Shown here one piece after another: positions 36,471 through 43,680 of a DNA stretch of 64,000 nucleotides. Source of the stretch: Vulcanisaeta thermophila (GTDB lineage: Archaea; Thermoproteota; Thermoprotei; Thermoproteales; Thermocladiaceae); NCBI RefSeq assembly GCF_001748385.1, contig NZ_BCLI01000001.1, positions 62,001-126,000 on the forward strand. Direction: 5' to 3'. How positions within the stretch are numbered: the stretch's first letter is position 1; every line of letters starts with the position of its first letter. The position numbers and the translations under genes were made by a program. The notes beneath the pieces are model-generated. The model had not been told where the DNA came from and searched no databases. It saw only the letters and a program-made list of their open reading frames with translations.

Positions 36471-36911
36471 TCAATCACCGCCCCTAATCTCCTCGGATGG
36501 CTTTGCCTCAGCAACCTCAGCCAACCTGGAAATAACCCTCTGCTCACTTATTATGTCCCTAATTGATATAACGCCCTGCAGCTTGCCTTCATTATTAACC
36601 ACAAGTACATGTCGTATTCCATGGTCATTCATGAGCAACGCAACTTTGTAAATGGAATCACTGGGCTTTACCGTGATTAGCTTCCCCACCGTACCCACCT
36701 CGGTGACCTTTGAGTTTAAATTCTTCCCCTGGGCCAAGGCCCTAATCACATCCCTCTCTGAAATAACCCCAACTGGGTCTCCCTGGGCGTTCACTATGAC
36801 CACTAACCCTATGTTCTCCTTAGCCATTAAATTCACAGCATCCTTTACGGTTGCATTACTATCGATTACGATTGGTTTTCTCCTTATTAGTTTGTCCGCC
36901 GTAAAGTCCAT
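36471..36911 (-). CDS. CBS-domain protein
   Basis: About 146 aa from ATG 36911. Two CBS motifs: ATVKDAVNLMAKENIGLVVI then GVISERDVIRAL, and SDSIYKVALLMNDHGIRHVL then GVISIRDIIS. Such stand-alone pairs bind adenosyl nucleotides and sense energy state. An in-frame start at 36953 is rejected because the TTTATATATT promoter lies inside that extension (36930-36940). Confidence 0.9.
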   Translation of the reverse strand: MDFTADKLIRRKPIVIDSNATVKDAVNLMAKENIGLVVIVNAQGDPVGVISERDVIRALAQGKNLNSKVTEVGTVGKLITVKPSDSIYKVALLMNDHGIRHVLVVNNEGKLQGVISIRDIISEQRVISRLAEVAEAKPSEEIRGGD

Positions 36912-37044
36912 CGGCGATTGTTGATATGTTAATATATAAACTTTTCGCCCCATTAATCATAATTTGCAATTATAAATAAGAGGGGTTATTTTGAAAATGA
37001 TGGAGTGAAATAATTTAAAAGGGAGTTGATTGGATGAATGATAA

Positions 37045-37935
37045 ATGTATATCCAGCTTCAATTAATCATTGGGATTACTCTATTCCTAATCTTCACACT
37101 ACTCCTTATAGTAAGCACTAGGTTTAGGGCCGTGGTAATTCACCAAATAACAAGGCATGCCTGTACTGGTGAGGCATGCCCCACATCAATATCACTGACA
37201 ATGAGGAATGCACTAAATAGAGCAGTAATACCCAGTGGTGGGCTTCGGTCCTACATTACACTATCATTCATTAAGGATGACGGCTCCTCAATAGATTATT
37301 TCAGGGGTTACTTACCATCAACAAATGATTCCTGGACTGCAATGGGCCCCATACCGGAAATTAGATTATTCAACTTAATATTAAGTACGGATGGTGTCCA
37401 CGTGACCGACGTATTAGTACCATATCCCTCAGGCCTAGAGACGGGTGGAGGCTTTGATATAAGAACTGGGGAACCCACGGGCCCCATTAGCTTCATGAGC
37501 ATAAGGAGGGCCTTAATTGGGGAGTTGGGGGAGAGGATTGTTCAGTACATGAGTATTGTTGAGATAGTTAGGAGGACGAGGATTAGGGTTTACCTGTACG
37601 ATGCTGTTCACAGGGAGGATTATGTAATGAGTATGCAGAGGTTTATGGCTTTATTGGGGCTTCAGTTAGATGATGATATTAAGCTGATAGAGGGCACGCC
37701 AAGCACTAACTATAGGAGGAGGTTCAGCTGCGCATTGTTAATGGGCAGGGGGCAATGCCTTCGTAAGGCCATTAGGGTAACCTGGGGTTGGTGGTCAATG
37801 GGTGAGGCGGCCCTGTCATTACTGTTGACGGTAGCCTCATCACCCATTTACGCATTCGTAATAGTCATACCCACGTTGTTACTGATTTACATAACCATTT
37901 TATTCGTATTAGTGTGTCGTTTCAATTTCCCCTAG
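37045..37935 (+). CDS. Hypothetical membrane protein
   Basis: 296 aa, not recognised. N-terminal membrane helix (LIIGITLFLIFTLLLIVS), a soluble middle of about 200 residues with two Cys near the N-terminus (ACTGEAC), two more around 230-240, and two helices near the C-terminus (ALSLLLTVASSPIYAFVIVIPTLLLIYITILFV). A TATA-like AATTTAAAA at about 37010-37019 lies about 30 nt before the start. The end overlaps the Cas4-like gene by 4 nt. Confidence 0.65.
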   Translation: MYIQLQLIIGITLFLIFTLLLIVSTRFRAVVIHQITRHACTGEACPTSISLTMRNALNRAVIPSGGLRSYITLSFIKDDGSSIDYFRGYLPSTNDSWTAMGPIPEIRLFNLILSTDGVHVTDVLVPYPSGLETGGGFDIRTGEPTGPISFMSIRRALIGELGERIVQYMSIVEIVRRTRIRVYLYDAVHREDYVMSMQRFMALLGLQLDDDIKLIEGTPSTNYRRRFSCALLMGRGQCLRKAIRVTWGWWSMGEAALSLLLTVASSPIYAFVIVIPTLLLIYITILFVLVCRFNFP

Positions 37936-38804
37936 TACCTGGCAAAGGGGCATATCCCCCTATGCTCACAAACCCTGCATAGACCAGCGTTGGGATTGGG
38001 CACTGGGTTCCTACTACCGAGCCAGTACTCAATCGCCCTATCAACATTCTTTATGAAGTCCTCATAATCACCGGGGTTAATGACATGAAGCACTGCATCA
38101 CTGCTTAGTTTCACAACATCACCACCCCGCCTATTCTCAACCCCCTTGATCACACTATCCACATTATTGAGTAATCTAAATCCTCCATTCCTGAGCACCT
38201 TAAGCACGCCAACGCCCACTGGGTTTAGGTTTAGGTACCTCATCATGTGGAAGTAGGATATTGCCTGAAACTCCTCCTGCCTCCTTAGCACCCTTAAGTT
38301 CCTGGGTTTATTCGTGGTCTTCAGCTCAAGTATGAAGTATGGCTTACCATCACTGTTTATCACCAGGTCTGGCAGGCCCAGTATGGGCACGTTATTCCTA
38401 ACCATGACCAGGGAAACCTCCTGAACATAGGGCTTGTTGAAGTCCGCGTAACCAATCCAATTCTTCATCTTCTCATTGAAGAAGTAAACACCCTCCTCAC
38501 CCCTATTAATAAGCACCGAATTCCAACCAGGCTCCATACCAATGCCCTCCTCATCCACGCCCAGCTGCCTTGAGTGTTCCAGCATGCCGTGTATGACGGG
38601 CCTCGTGATGATCCTGCCCCTTGAGTAGTCCAGGTGTAGTTTATACTCGCAACCAAATAGCTGGGAGCCTATGTAACCGCTCATTAGGAATAATGCGCCA
38701 TGCTTAAGCCTGGGCACCTTAATAACCTCATCACCCCATACTAAATGCGGTTCCCCATTGATTAGCGTAAGCCTTGGCGCCTTATCAAGCCTAGCCATTG
38801 CCAC
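37932..38804 (-). CDS. Cas4-like PD-(D/E)XK exonuclease with iron-sulfur cysteines
   Basis: 290 aa. RecB-type nuclease motifs: H77 in GMLEHS, D146 in GLPDLVI, E160-x-K162 in FILELKTT and a QxxxY-like motif (Q180...Y184). Four cysteines in the Cas4/AddB pattern: C52 (FGCEYK) and C276, C279, C285 (CRVCEHRGICPF), which would ligate a [4Fe-4S] cluster. No cas1, cas2 or repeat array is in the window, so it is an orphan Cas4-like protein rather than a working adaptation gene. Roles in DNA repair or in cleaning DNA ends are plausible. Confidence 0.8.
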   Translation of the reverse strand: MAMARLDKAPRLTLINGEPHLVWGDEVIKVPRLKHGALFLMSGYIGSQLFGCEYKLHLDYSRGRIITRPVIHGMLEHSRQLGVDEEGIGMEPGWNSVLINRGEEGVYFFNEKMKNWIGYADFNKPYVQEVSLVMVRNNVPILGLPDLVINSDGKPYFILELKTTNKPRNLRVLRRQEEFQAISYFHMMRYLNLNPVGVGVLKVLRNGGFRLLNNVDSVIKGVENRRGGDVVKLSSDAVLHVINPGDYEDFIKNVDRAIEYWLGSRNPVPNPNAGLCRVCEHRGICPFARY

Positions 38805-38878
38805 TTTAACGGGGGTTTATTCCTATAAAAACCTTGCAGCACTAAATACTTATTTAGGATTAAGTGTGCGGTGATTTT

Positions 38879-40240
38879 GTGAGTAAGGTTAAGATAATAG
38901 CCACCATAGGCCCATCCACGGAGAAGCCCGAAGTATTGAGGGAATTGGTTAAGTACGTAGATGGTGTTAGGATAAACTTCTCCCATGGAAACCCCACGGA
39001 GTGGAGGAACAGGATTTCCAATGTGAGGGAGATTAGGAGTGATGTTGCCATTCTCGGCGACATAAGGGGCCCCGGGATAAGAACTGGGAGCCTAACCCCA
39101 ATCACGGTGAACCCTAACGAAACCATCGAGTTCAGGCTTGGCAATGAATCCAGGGGTGATTACGTACCCATACCAAGCCCCATATTCTTCAGATCAATAA
39201 ATAAGGGTGACGTGGTGGTTATGAACGATGGTAGACTAAGGCTTGAGGTGGAGAGGGTGTCAAGCGATGCCGCAAGGCTCGTGGCGTTGACGGGCGGTGT
39301 CATAGGGCCTGAGAAGGCCGTGGTCATAAAGGGTAAGGACTACCCAATGCCCATACTAGATGATTACGATAGGGAGGCGCTGAGGATAGCCGTGGAATTA
39401 GGCATAGACTATATTGGCGTAAGCCACGTTAGGAACTCCGAGGATATTGAGGAGGTCAGAAGTGAGCTGAGGAGGTTGGGTGGTGATTACATAAGGCTTG
39501 TGGCCAAGGTGGAGGGGCCCAATGCCGTGAGGAACATAAGGGACATAGTCTGCTCCAGCGACTACGTAATGGTGGCTAGGGGAGACCTGGGCATGCACTT
39601 CGACCTTGAGGAGATACCGAGAATACAATCCGAGATAATAAGGGAGGCGCACAGGTGCGGTAAGCCCACGATGGTGGCCACGCAACTCCTTGAGTCCATG
39701 ATAGAACAGCCAGTGCCTACGAGGGCCGAGGTGGCCGACATAACCACCGCGGTCCTCGAAGGCGTGGACTCATTATTACTAACTGGTGAGACAGCCGTGG
39801 GTAGGTACCCCATTGAGGCTGTTCAGTGGTTAAGGAGAGTGGCCAGTAAGTATGAGGGCGATGTTAATGTACCCCGTGAAATAAGTACCAACATAACCGA
39901 GAGGCTGGCCCTGGGCATTGTTCAACTAGCTGAGGATATAAACGCAAAGATTGTTGTGTACTCAAGGGGTGGTAAGTTCCTCGAGGCAATATCGAGGTAT
40001 AGACCCAAGGTACCCACATACGCTGGGGTGAGCGATGAGAAGCTGCTCAGGAGGTCCAGATTACTGTGGGGTGTGGAACCCATTCTAGTACCTAATGTTA
40101 AGAATTACGAGGAAGGTGAGAGGGAGACATTGAATAGGTTATTGGACATGCAACTGGTGGTTAAGGGTGACCTTGTGGTGCTAACTCACGGTATTGTGGA
40201 CACGTATAGCGATTATGGTATTAGGATCTTAAGGATTTAA
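38879..40240 (+). CDS. pyk: Pyruvate kinase
   Basis: About 453 aa from GTG 38879 (TATA-like ACTTATTTA at 38847-38856, 27 nt upstream). KIIATIGPSTEKPEVL, RINFSHGNPTEW, DIRGPGIRTG, YIGVSHVRN, VAKVEGPNAV, MVARGDLGMHF, CGKPTMVATQLLESM and LLTGETAVGRYP are all standard. It lies near the enolase-type glycolytic genes but has its own promoter. Archaeal pyruvate kinases commonly lack classical allostery; nothing visible decides this here. Confidence 0.95.
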   Translation: MSKVKIIATIGPSTEKPEVLRELVKYVDGVRINFSHGNPTEWRNRISNVREIRSDVAILGDIRGPGIRTGSLTPITVNPNETIEFRLGNESRGDYVPIPSPIFFRSINKGDVVVMNDGRLRLEVERVSSDAARLVALTGGVIGPEKAVVIKGKDYPMPILDDYDREALRIAVELGIDYIGVSHVRNSEDIEEVRSELRRLGGDYIRLVAKVEGPNAVRNIRDIVCSSDYVMVARGDLGMHFDLEEIPRIQSEIIREAHRCGKPTMVATQLLESMIEQPVPTRAEVADITTAVLEGVDSLLLTGETAVGRYPIEAVQWLRRVASKYEGDVNVPREISTNITERLALGIVQLAEDINAKIVVYSRGGKFLEAISRYRPKVPTYAGVSDEKLLRRSRLLWGVEPILVPNVKNYEEGERETLNRLLDMQLVVKGDLVVLTHGIVDTYSDYGIRILRI

Positions 40241-40658
40241 TGAGCCTACGCACCCTAACCAATGCACGGGTTATTGCTAAGCACCACTTGTTAATCATGT
40301 AATAAGCACCGAGGCCTATAACAATGCTCATTACTATGAAGAAGAGGCCCACGCCTCCAATCCCCATCATGAAGGCCCTAATGCTCAGGTACAGCGTGGG
40401 CATGGATATTAATATGGGGATTACGGAATAACCCCTACAACTAACCAAGCGTCTCCTTGGGATTGTGCCATCACCGATTAACTCAATCACGTGACCCAGC
40501 CTATCCCCATTAATACCCACGTAAACCCTTAAATAACCGCCCCTCAGTAATTCATCCACCAAAGCCCTCTCACTGGGGCTTAGGGAGTCTAGGGGCACGT
40601 AGCCGTTAACAAGAATCCTCCTGAGTAATTCCCTAGCTTCTCCACTCACTTCATCCAT
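40221..40658 (-). CDS. Hypothetical membrane protein
   Basis: 145 aa. A soluble N-terminal part of about 75 residues (AEARELLRRIL-like helical start, LSPSERALVDELLRGGYLRVYV) that resembles a small winged-helix or zinc-less regulatory fold, then two membrane helices (VIPILISMPTLYLSIRAFMM and GLFFIVMSIVIGLGAYYMI) and a basic tail. Family not recognised. It overlaps the upstream gene by 13 nt, so the two are an operon. Confidence 0.65.
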   Translation of the reverse strand: MDEVSGEARELLRRILVNGYVPLDSLSPSERALVDELLRGGYLRVYVGINGDRLGHVIELIGDGTIPRRRLVSCRGYSVIPILISMPTLYLSIRAFMMGIGGVGLFFIVMSIVIGLGAYYMINKWCLAITRALVRVRRLIKSLRS

Positions 40659-41173
40659 ACACCAACCACCTCATTAATGACCTCGCTGGGGCTTAACTGC
40701 CTGAAGGTTAACCCTCTCGATGACAGCAATTTAGTAATTGTACCGAGCCTTATCACCACGTCGTTCGGGTCATTACCGTGTATTAACAAGTAATACCTAC
40801 CATTACCCATTAGCACATCACAGAGTTCCATCAACTCGTTGATTATGGACGTATCCACGTAGTCCAGGCTTAACATGGTAACCCACCTATTCCCAATAAT
40901 GGCGATGGATCTCCCCAACCCCACATTTATGCAGACCCTACCCTCCTTAATGTGGTCCTCACGGGTAATTTCATGAATCACCCCAAGCCTCACCCTCTGC
41001 GCCTCCCTTGACCTGTCCCTGCCCCTCCTAAGCCTCACTACCATGTATACTATGGTTACTATGATTATTGCAATAATGAATAACCTAACGTTTATTATCA
41101 ATATGAATAGTAGGAGAATAACAGTTAGGATCTGCTTCCAATATTTCCTTAAAAAATCACTAAAGACCCACAT
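40646..41173 (-). CDS. Hypothetical membrane protein
   Basis: 175 aa. One long or two short membrane segments near the N-terminus (ILTVILLLFILIINVRLFIIAIIIVTIVYMVV), followed by a cytoplasmic domain of about 120 residues with a VCINVGLGRSIAIIGNRWV segment. Not recognised. First gene of a two-gene operon with the preceding entry; an AATTAATT stretch (41196-41204) is the likely promoter. Confidence 0.65.
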   Translation of the reverse strand: MWVFSDFLRKYWKQILTVILLLFILIINVRLFIIAIIIVTIVYMVVRLRRGRDRSREAQRVRLGVIHEITREDHIKEGRVCINVGLGRSIAIIGNRWVTMLSLDYVDTSIINELMELCDVLMGNGRYYLLIHGNDPNDVVIRLGTITKLLSSRGLTFRQLSPSEVINEVVGVWMK

Positions 41174-41264
41174 TACCCATTAATGCATGACGTACGAATT
41201 AATTAATCATATGGTTAAAAAGAGCCGTAAACCAGGGGTATTAGGTACGAAGTAGCTCAAGATG

Positions 41265-41300
41265 GCCCCAAACCCTAGTTAGGGAATTAATTATGGGGGC
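41265..41300 (+). other. Hairpin followed by a T-rich tract
   Basis: GCCCC/GGGGC outer arms and CCCTA-gt-TAGGG inner arms, then CTTTTATGATTTTT. This could end a short RNA starting from a GGTTAAAAAG box at 41213-41222, or terminate transcription in general. The flanking 41174-41438 stretch otherwise shows no gene. Confidence 0.3.
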
Positions 41301-41438
41301 TTTTATGATTTTTGAATACTTGGTTTATTAACCCATGGGTTAGTCAACGTACCCTTAATAAAGGTAATCAGGGGCTATTACTATAAAATAAGGAAAACTA
41401 AACTTTAAGTTACTGTGTACTTTGCCTAATTACTCGGT

Positions 41439-41507
41439 ATGTCCAAGAAGGCGGCCGAGAAGAAGGCTGAGGAGAAGAAGGAGGAGGGTAAGAAGAAAAA
41501 GAAGTAA
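41439..41507 (+). CDS. Candidate Lys/Glu-rich 22-residue microprotein
   Basis: ATG then 21 codons, mostly AAG and GAG with two GCN and one GGT (MSKKAAEKKAEEKK...KKKKK). A TATA-like ACTTTAAGT at about 41401-41409 lies 30 nt before the ATG, and a hairpin with T-tract follows the stop (41524-41555), so the ORF sits in its own small transcript of roughly 125 nt. It resembles the charged tails of ribosomal or chromatin proteins but matches nothing I can name. It could also be the N-terminus of a lost gene. Confidence 0.45.
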   Translation: MSKKAAEKKAEEKKEEGKKKKK

Positions 41508-41523
41508 GCTATCGTAATACGTA

Positions 41524-41555
41524 GGTACCATCCGTACCCCCTTAAAATTTTTAGC
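41524..41555 (+). terminator. Hairpin and T-tract after the Lys-rich micro-ORF
   Basis: GGTAC-catcc-GTACC stem followed by CCCCTTAAAATTTTT. Placed 17 nt after the micro-ORF stop. T-tracts alone suffice for archaeal termination, so the hairpin may be incidental. Confidence 0.45.
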
Positions 41556-41598
41556 TCATTATTTTTCACATTACTTCCCTCCGTACTGATGATTGGCC

Positions 41599-41818
41599 GG
41601 TTGTGCACCCTACCACGGCATAACTCCCCTTCTGTACCATTCCTCTAAGGCCCTACCCGGGCCTCCCCCACGGTGATCATCGGCCCCTATTTGGGCCCCG
41701 ACCCACCCAACCTCTCGGTTGGCGGTTGCCCAGCGGGTCCCGTGGGTGGTGGGGAAGTTTCCTGAGCGCGGCCGTTGCCGAGCCGCGCCCGTTAGAGGCC
41801 GTGGTAAGGTGCACAACC
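41599..41818 (-). ncRNA. rnpB: RNase P RNA, minimal (type T) form
   Basis: About 220 nt, far shorter than the 300-plus of most archaea. Terminal helix P1: GGTTGTGCACC...ACCACGGC pairs with GCCGTGGTA...GGTGCACAACC across the ends. A GCGCGGC/GCCGCGC hairpin follows (P3-like). Conserved catalytic-core elements are present: AGGAAACTTCC near the 5' part (compare GAGGAAAGTCC), and AGAGGAATG then ACAGAAGGGG...TTAT near the 3' part (compare AGATGAATG and ACAGAACCCGGCTTAT). The specificity domain appears missing, as in type T RNAs. A CTTATTAA box at 41841-41848 sits 26 nt upstream of the 5' end. It processes tRNA 5' ends with Pop5/Rpp30-type proteins. Confidence 0.88.
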
Positions 41819-41835
41819 AGTACTTACTTGTTTAT

Positions 41836-41850
41836 GGCCTTAATAAGCCT
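41836..41850 (-). promoter_or_regulatory. RNase P RNA promoter (TATA box)
   Basis: Minus-strand CTTATTAA at 41841-41848, preceded by a purine-rich BRE-like stretch, about 26 nt from the deduced RNA 5' end at 41818. The aIF2-gamma promoter lies back to back at about 41883-41892. Confidence 0.6.
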
Positions 41851-41915
41851 TTGTGTTGGGTTTCGTATGTTAATGAGGAAATTGCTTTTTAAGGGGGTCA
41901 ATGGGTTAGTGCTGG

Positions 41916-43154
41916 ATGGAGTATTATTATCCTGATGCAGTGATAACAACGGCTGGGCATGTGGATCATGGTAAAACCACACTTGTCCATGCGCTGTCTG
42001 GCGTCTGGGTTGCTAGATATAGTGAGGAGATTAAGAGGGCCATGACCGTTAAGCTGGGCTACATAACCATCGGCATTTACGAGTGCCCATCCATGGAGGG
42101 CTTTAGGTTCATAAGCGATGGTTTACTGCAGAATGGTAAGTGCCCCAATGGTGACGAGCCCGTGCTTAGGAGGAGGGTTTCCATACTCGACGTGCCAGGG
42201 CATGAGGTGCTTATAAGCACCATGATATCCGGGATATCCTACGTGGACGCTGCCCTACTCGTAATAGACGCCTCAATGCCCGTGCCACAGCCACAGACGG
42301 AGGAGCACTTCACGGCGCTCACCATAATGGGGCTTAAGAAGTTAATAGTGGTTCAGAACAAGCTTGACCTGGTAACTAAGGAGCAAGCCCTCGAGAATTA
42401 CAGGCAAATTAGACGGTTTCTGAAGGGTACCTGGGCCGAGGACGCCCCCGTAATACCCGTATCATCACTCCACAAGGTCAATGTGGACGCGGTGGCATCG
42501 CTCATTAATGAAATGGTACCCCCTAAGGATGTGAGCACGGGCGACTTTAGGATGCTGGTCCTAAGGAGCTTCAATGTTAATAGGCCGGGGACGCCACCAG
42601 ATAAGTTAGTGGGTGGTGTTCTCGGGGGCACGGTGATTAGGGGCTCCGTGAGAGTTGGTGAGGAAGTTGAGATAAGGCCCGGGCTCAAGCTTGGTAATAA
42701 GTACGAACCCCTTGTAACGAAGGTGGTGAGCATAGCCATTGGTGATGAGCGCATTGAGGAGGCCAGGCCAGGGGGCCTGGTGGGCATTGGCACCGAGCTA
42801 GACCCAGCGCTCACTAAGGCGGACGCCCTGGTGGGTAGTGTAGTGGGTAAGCCAGGCACGCTACCGCCGGTTTGGAGTGATGTCTCCCTGGAGTTCCATA
42901 GTATAGAGAGGGCTGTTGATAAGTCCACGGGGGAGGTCTCCTTTAAGCCCAAGGACGTGGTCATGGTGCACATAGGCTCGGCGGCTATAATGGGCATCGT
43001 TAAGAGCTTCAGGAACGGCACCCTAGACGTAACCCTAAGAAGAGCCGTTTGTGCGGAGGAGGGTTCTAAGGCCGTTATAACCAAGCAGATAAGTAATAGA
43101 TGGAGGATAGTGGGTTATGGCGTACTTAAGGGGGGCACGACGGTCCTTGAGTAA
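41916..43154 (+). CDS. eif2g: Translation initiation factor aIF2 gamma subunit
   Basis: 412 aa. GTPase motifs: AGHVDHGKTTL (P-loop), a switch I Thr in RAMTVKLGY, LDVPGHEVLIS (G3), VVQNKLDLV (G4) and PVSSLHKVN (G5). The inserted zinc ribbon is incomplete: C in YECPS and NGKCPN remain, others are absent. Domains II and III follow. It carries initiator tRNA to the small subunit with aIF2-alpha and -beta. A CTTTTTAAG box (41883-41892) precedes the ATG by about 28 nt. Followed by a PIN gene, a typical archaeal arrangement. Confidence 0.95.
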   Translation: MEYYYPDAVITTAGHVDHGKTTLVHALSGVWVARYSEEIKRAMTVKLGYITIGIYECPSMEGFRFISDGLLQNGKCPNGDEPVLRRRVSILDVPGHEVLISTMISGISYVDAALLVIDASMPVPQPQTEEHFTALTIMGLKKLIVVQNKLDLVTKEQALENYRQIRRFLKGTWAEDAPVIPVSSLHKVNVDAVASLINEMVPPKDVSTGDFRMLVLRSFNVNRPGTPPDKLVGGVLGGTVIRGSVRVGEEVEIRPGLKLGNKYEPLVTKVVSIAIGDERIEEARPGGLVGIGTELDPALTKADALVGSVVGKPGTLPPVWSDVSLEFHSIERAVDKSTGEVSFKPKDVVMVHIGSAAIMGIVKSFRNGTLDVTLRRAVCAEEGSKAVITKQISNRWRIVGYGVLKGGTTVLE

Positions 43155-43539
43155 CAAAATAGAGTGCGTTATTTTCGACACCAGCGCCCTACTCATGATG
43201 TTCAAAGACAACATAAGGCTCATGGACCATGTCTCAAGCATAGTGGGGGTATTCATACCAATGGTCACGCTACCCATAGTCATGGAACTAAAGAAACTCA
43301 GCAGTGGAAATAGGGAAATAGCACGCATAGCACTAACGGCGCTGGACTACATACTAAGGAGGTTCTCCATAGCCAAGGCCCAGGGCTCCGCAGACGACTC
43401 CGTGGTTCAGGTAGCAGTTAATTATAAATGCATAGTAGTTACCTGCGATCAAAAGTTAAGGAGGAGACTTAGGAGATTGGGTGTTCGCGTGATTTATTAC
43501 AGGGAGAGTTCGGGGAGGTTTGAGCCGGATTTCTATTAA
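43117..43539 (+). CDS. PIN-domain protein (Fcf1/Utp24-like)
   Basis: 140 aa from ATG 43117, overlapping aIF2-gamma by 38 nt; TTG at 43147, nearer the gene junction, would give about 130 aa. PIN motifs: VIFDTSALL, MELKKLS, GSADDSVVQVA and VTCDQKLRRRL contain the acidic metal residues (FDTSA Asp, MEL Glu, ADD Asp, CDQ Asp). Archaeal genes of this type linked to aIF2-gamma resemble the rRNA-processing nuclease Fcf1/Utp24. No antitoxin gene is adjacent. Confidence 0.85.
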   Translation: MAYLRGARRSLSNKIECVIFDTSALLMMFKDNIRLMDHVSSIVGVFIPMVTLPIVMELKKLSSGNREIARIALTALDYILRRFSIAKAQGSADDSVVQVAVNYKCIVVTCDQKLRRRLRRLGVRVIYYRESSGRFEPDFY

Positions 43540-43572
43540 GAAAGCCTTTAATTCACCCATGATTCCTCAGTT

Positions 43573-43622
43573 AGGGGCGGATGAAGACGGGGCACCAAGG
43601 CGGCTACCCGTCCGACACCCCT
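43573..43622. ncRNA. Candidate GC-rich hairpin RNA
   Basis: Nested pairing AGGGG (43573-43577) with CCCCT (43618-43622) and GACGGG (43586-43591) with CCCGTC (43607-43612), internal loop between and a 15-nt apical loop. On the plus strand a CTTTAATT box at 43546-43553 is 26 nt from 43575. It has no tRNA T-loop or C/D boxes. It may be an sRNA or only the 3' end signal of the PIN gene. Confidence 0.4.
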
Positions 43623-43680
43623 GTTCACATAAAATATCAAGAACCGGATAATTTAAATTTACGAGGGAATCACCAAACAC

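Noticed and set aside
36471-36953. CBS protein starting at 36953
   Set aside because: The TATA box lies inside that extension; ATG 36911 is 26 nt after it.
41610-41816. Minus-strand 68-codon ORF in a very GC-rich stretch
   Set aside because: It coincides with RNase P RNA; the reading frame is a by-product of high GC.
42398-43084. 228-codon minus-strand ORF over aIF2-gamma
   Set aside because: Antisense shadow of a strongly coding gene.
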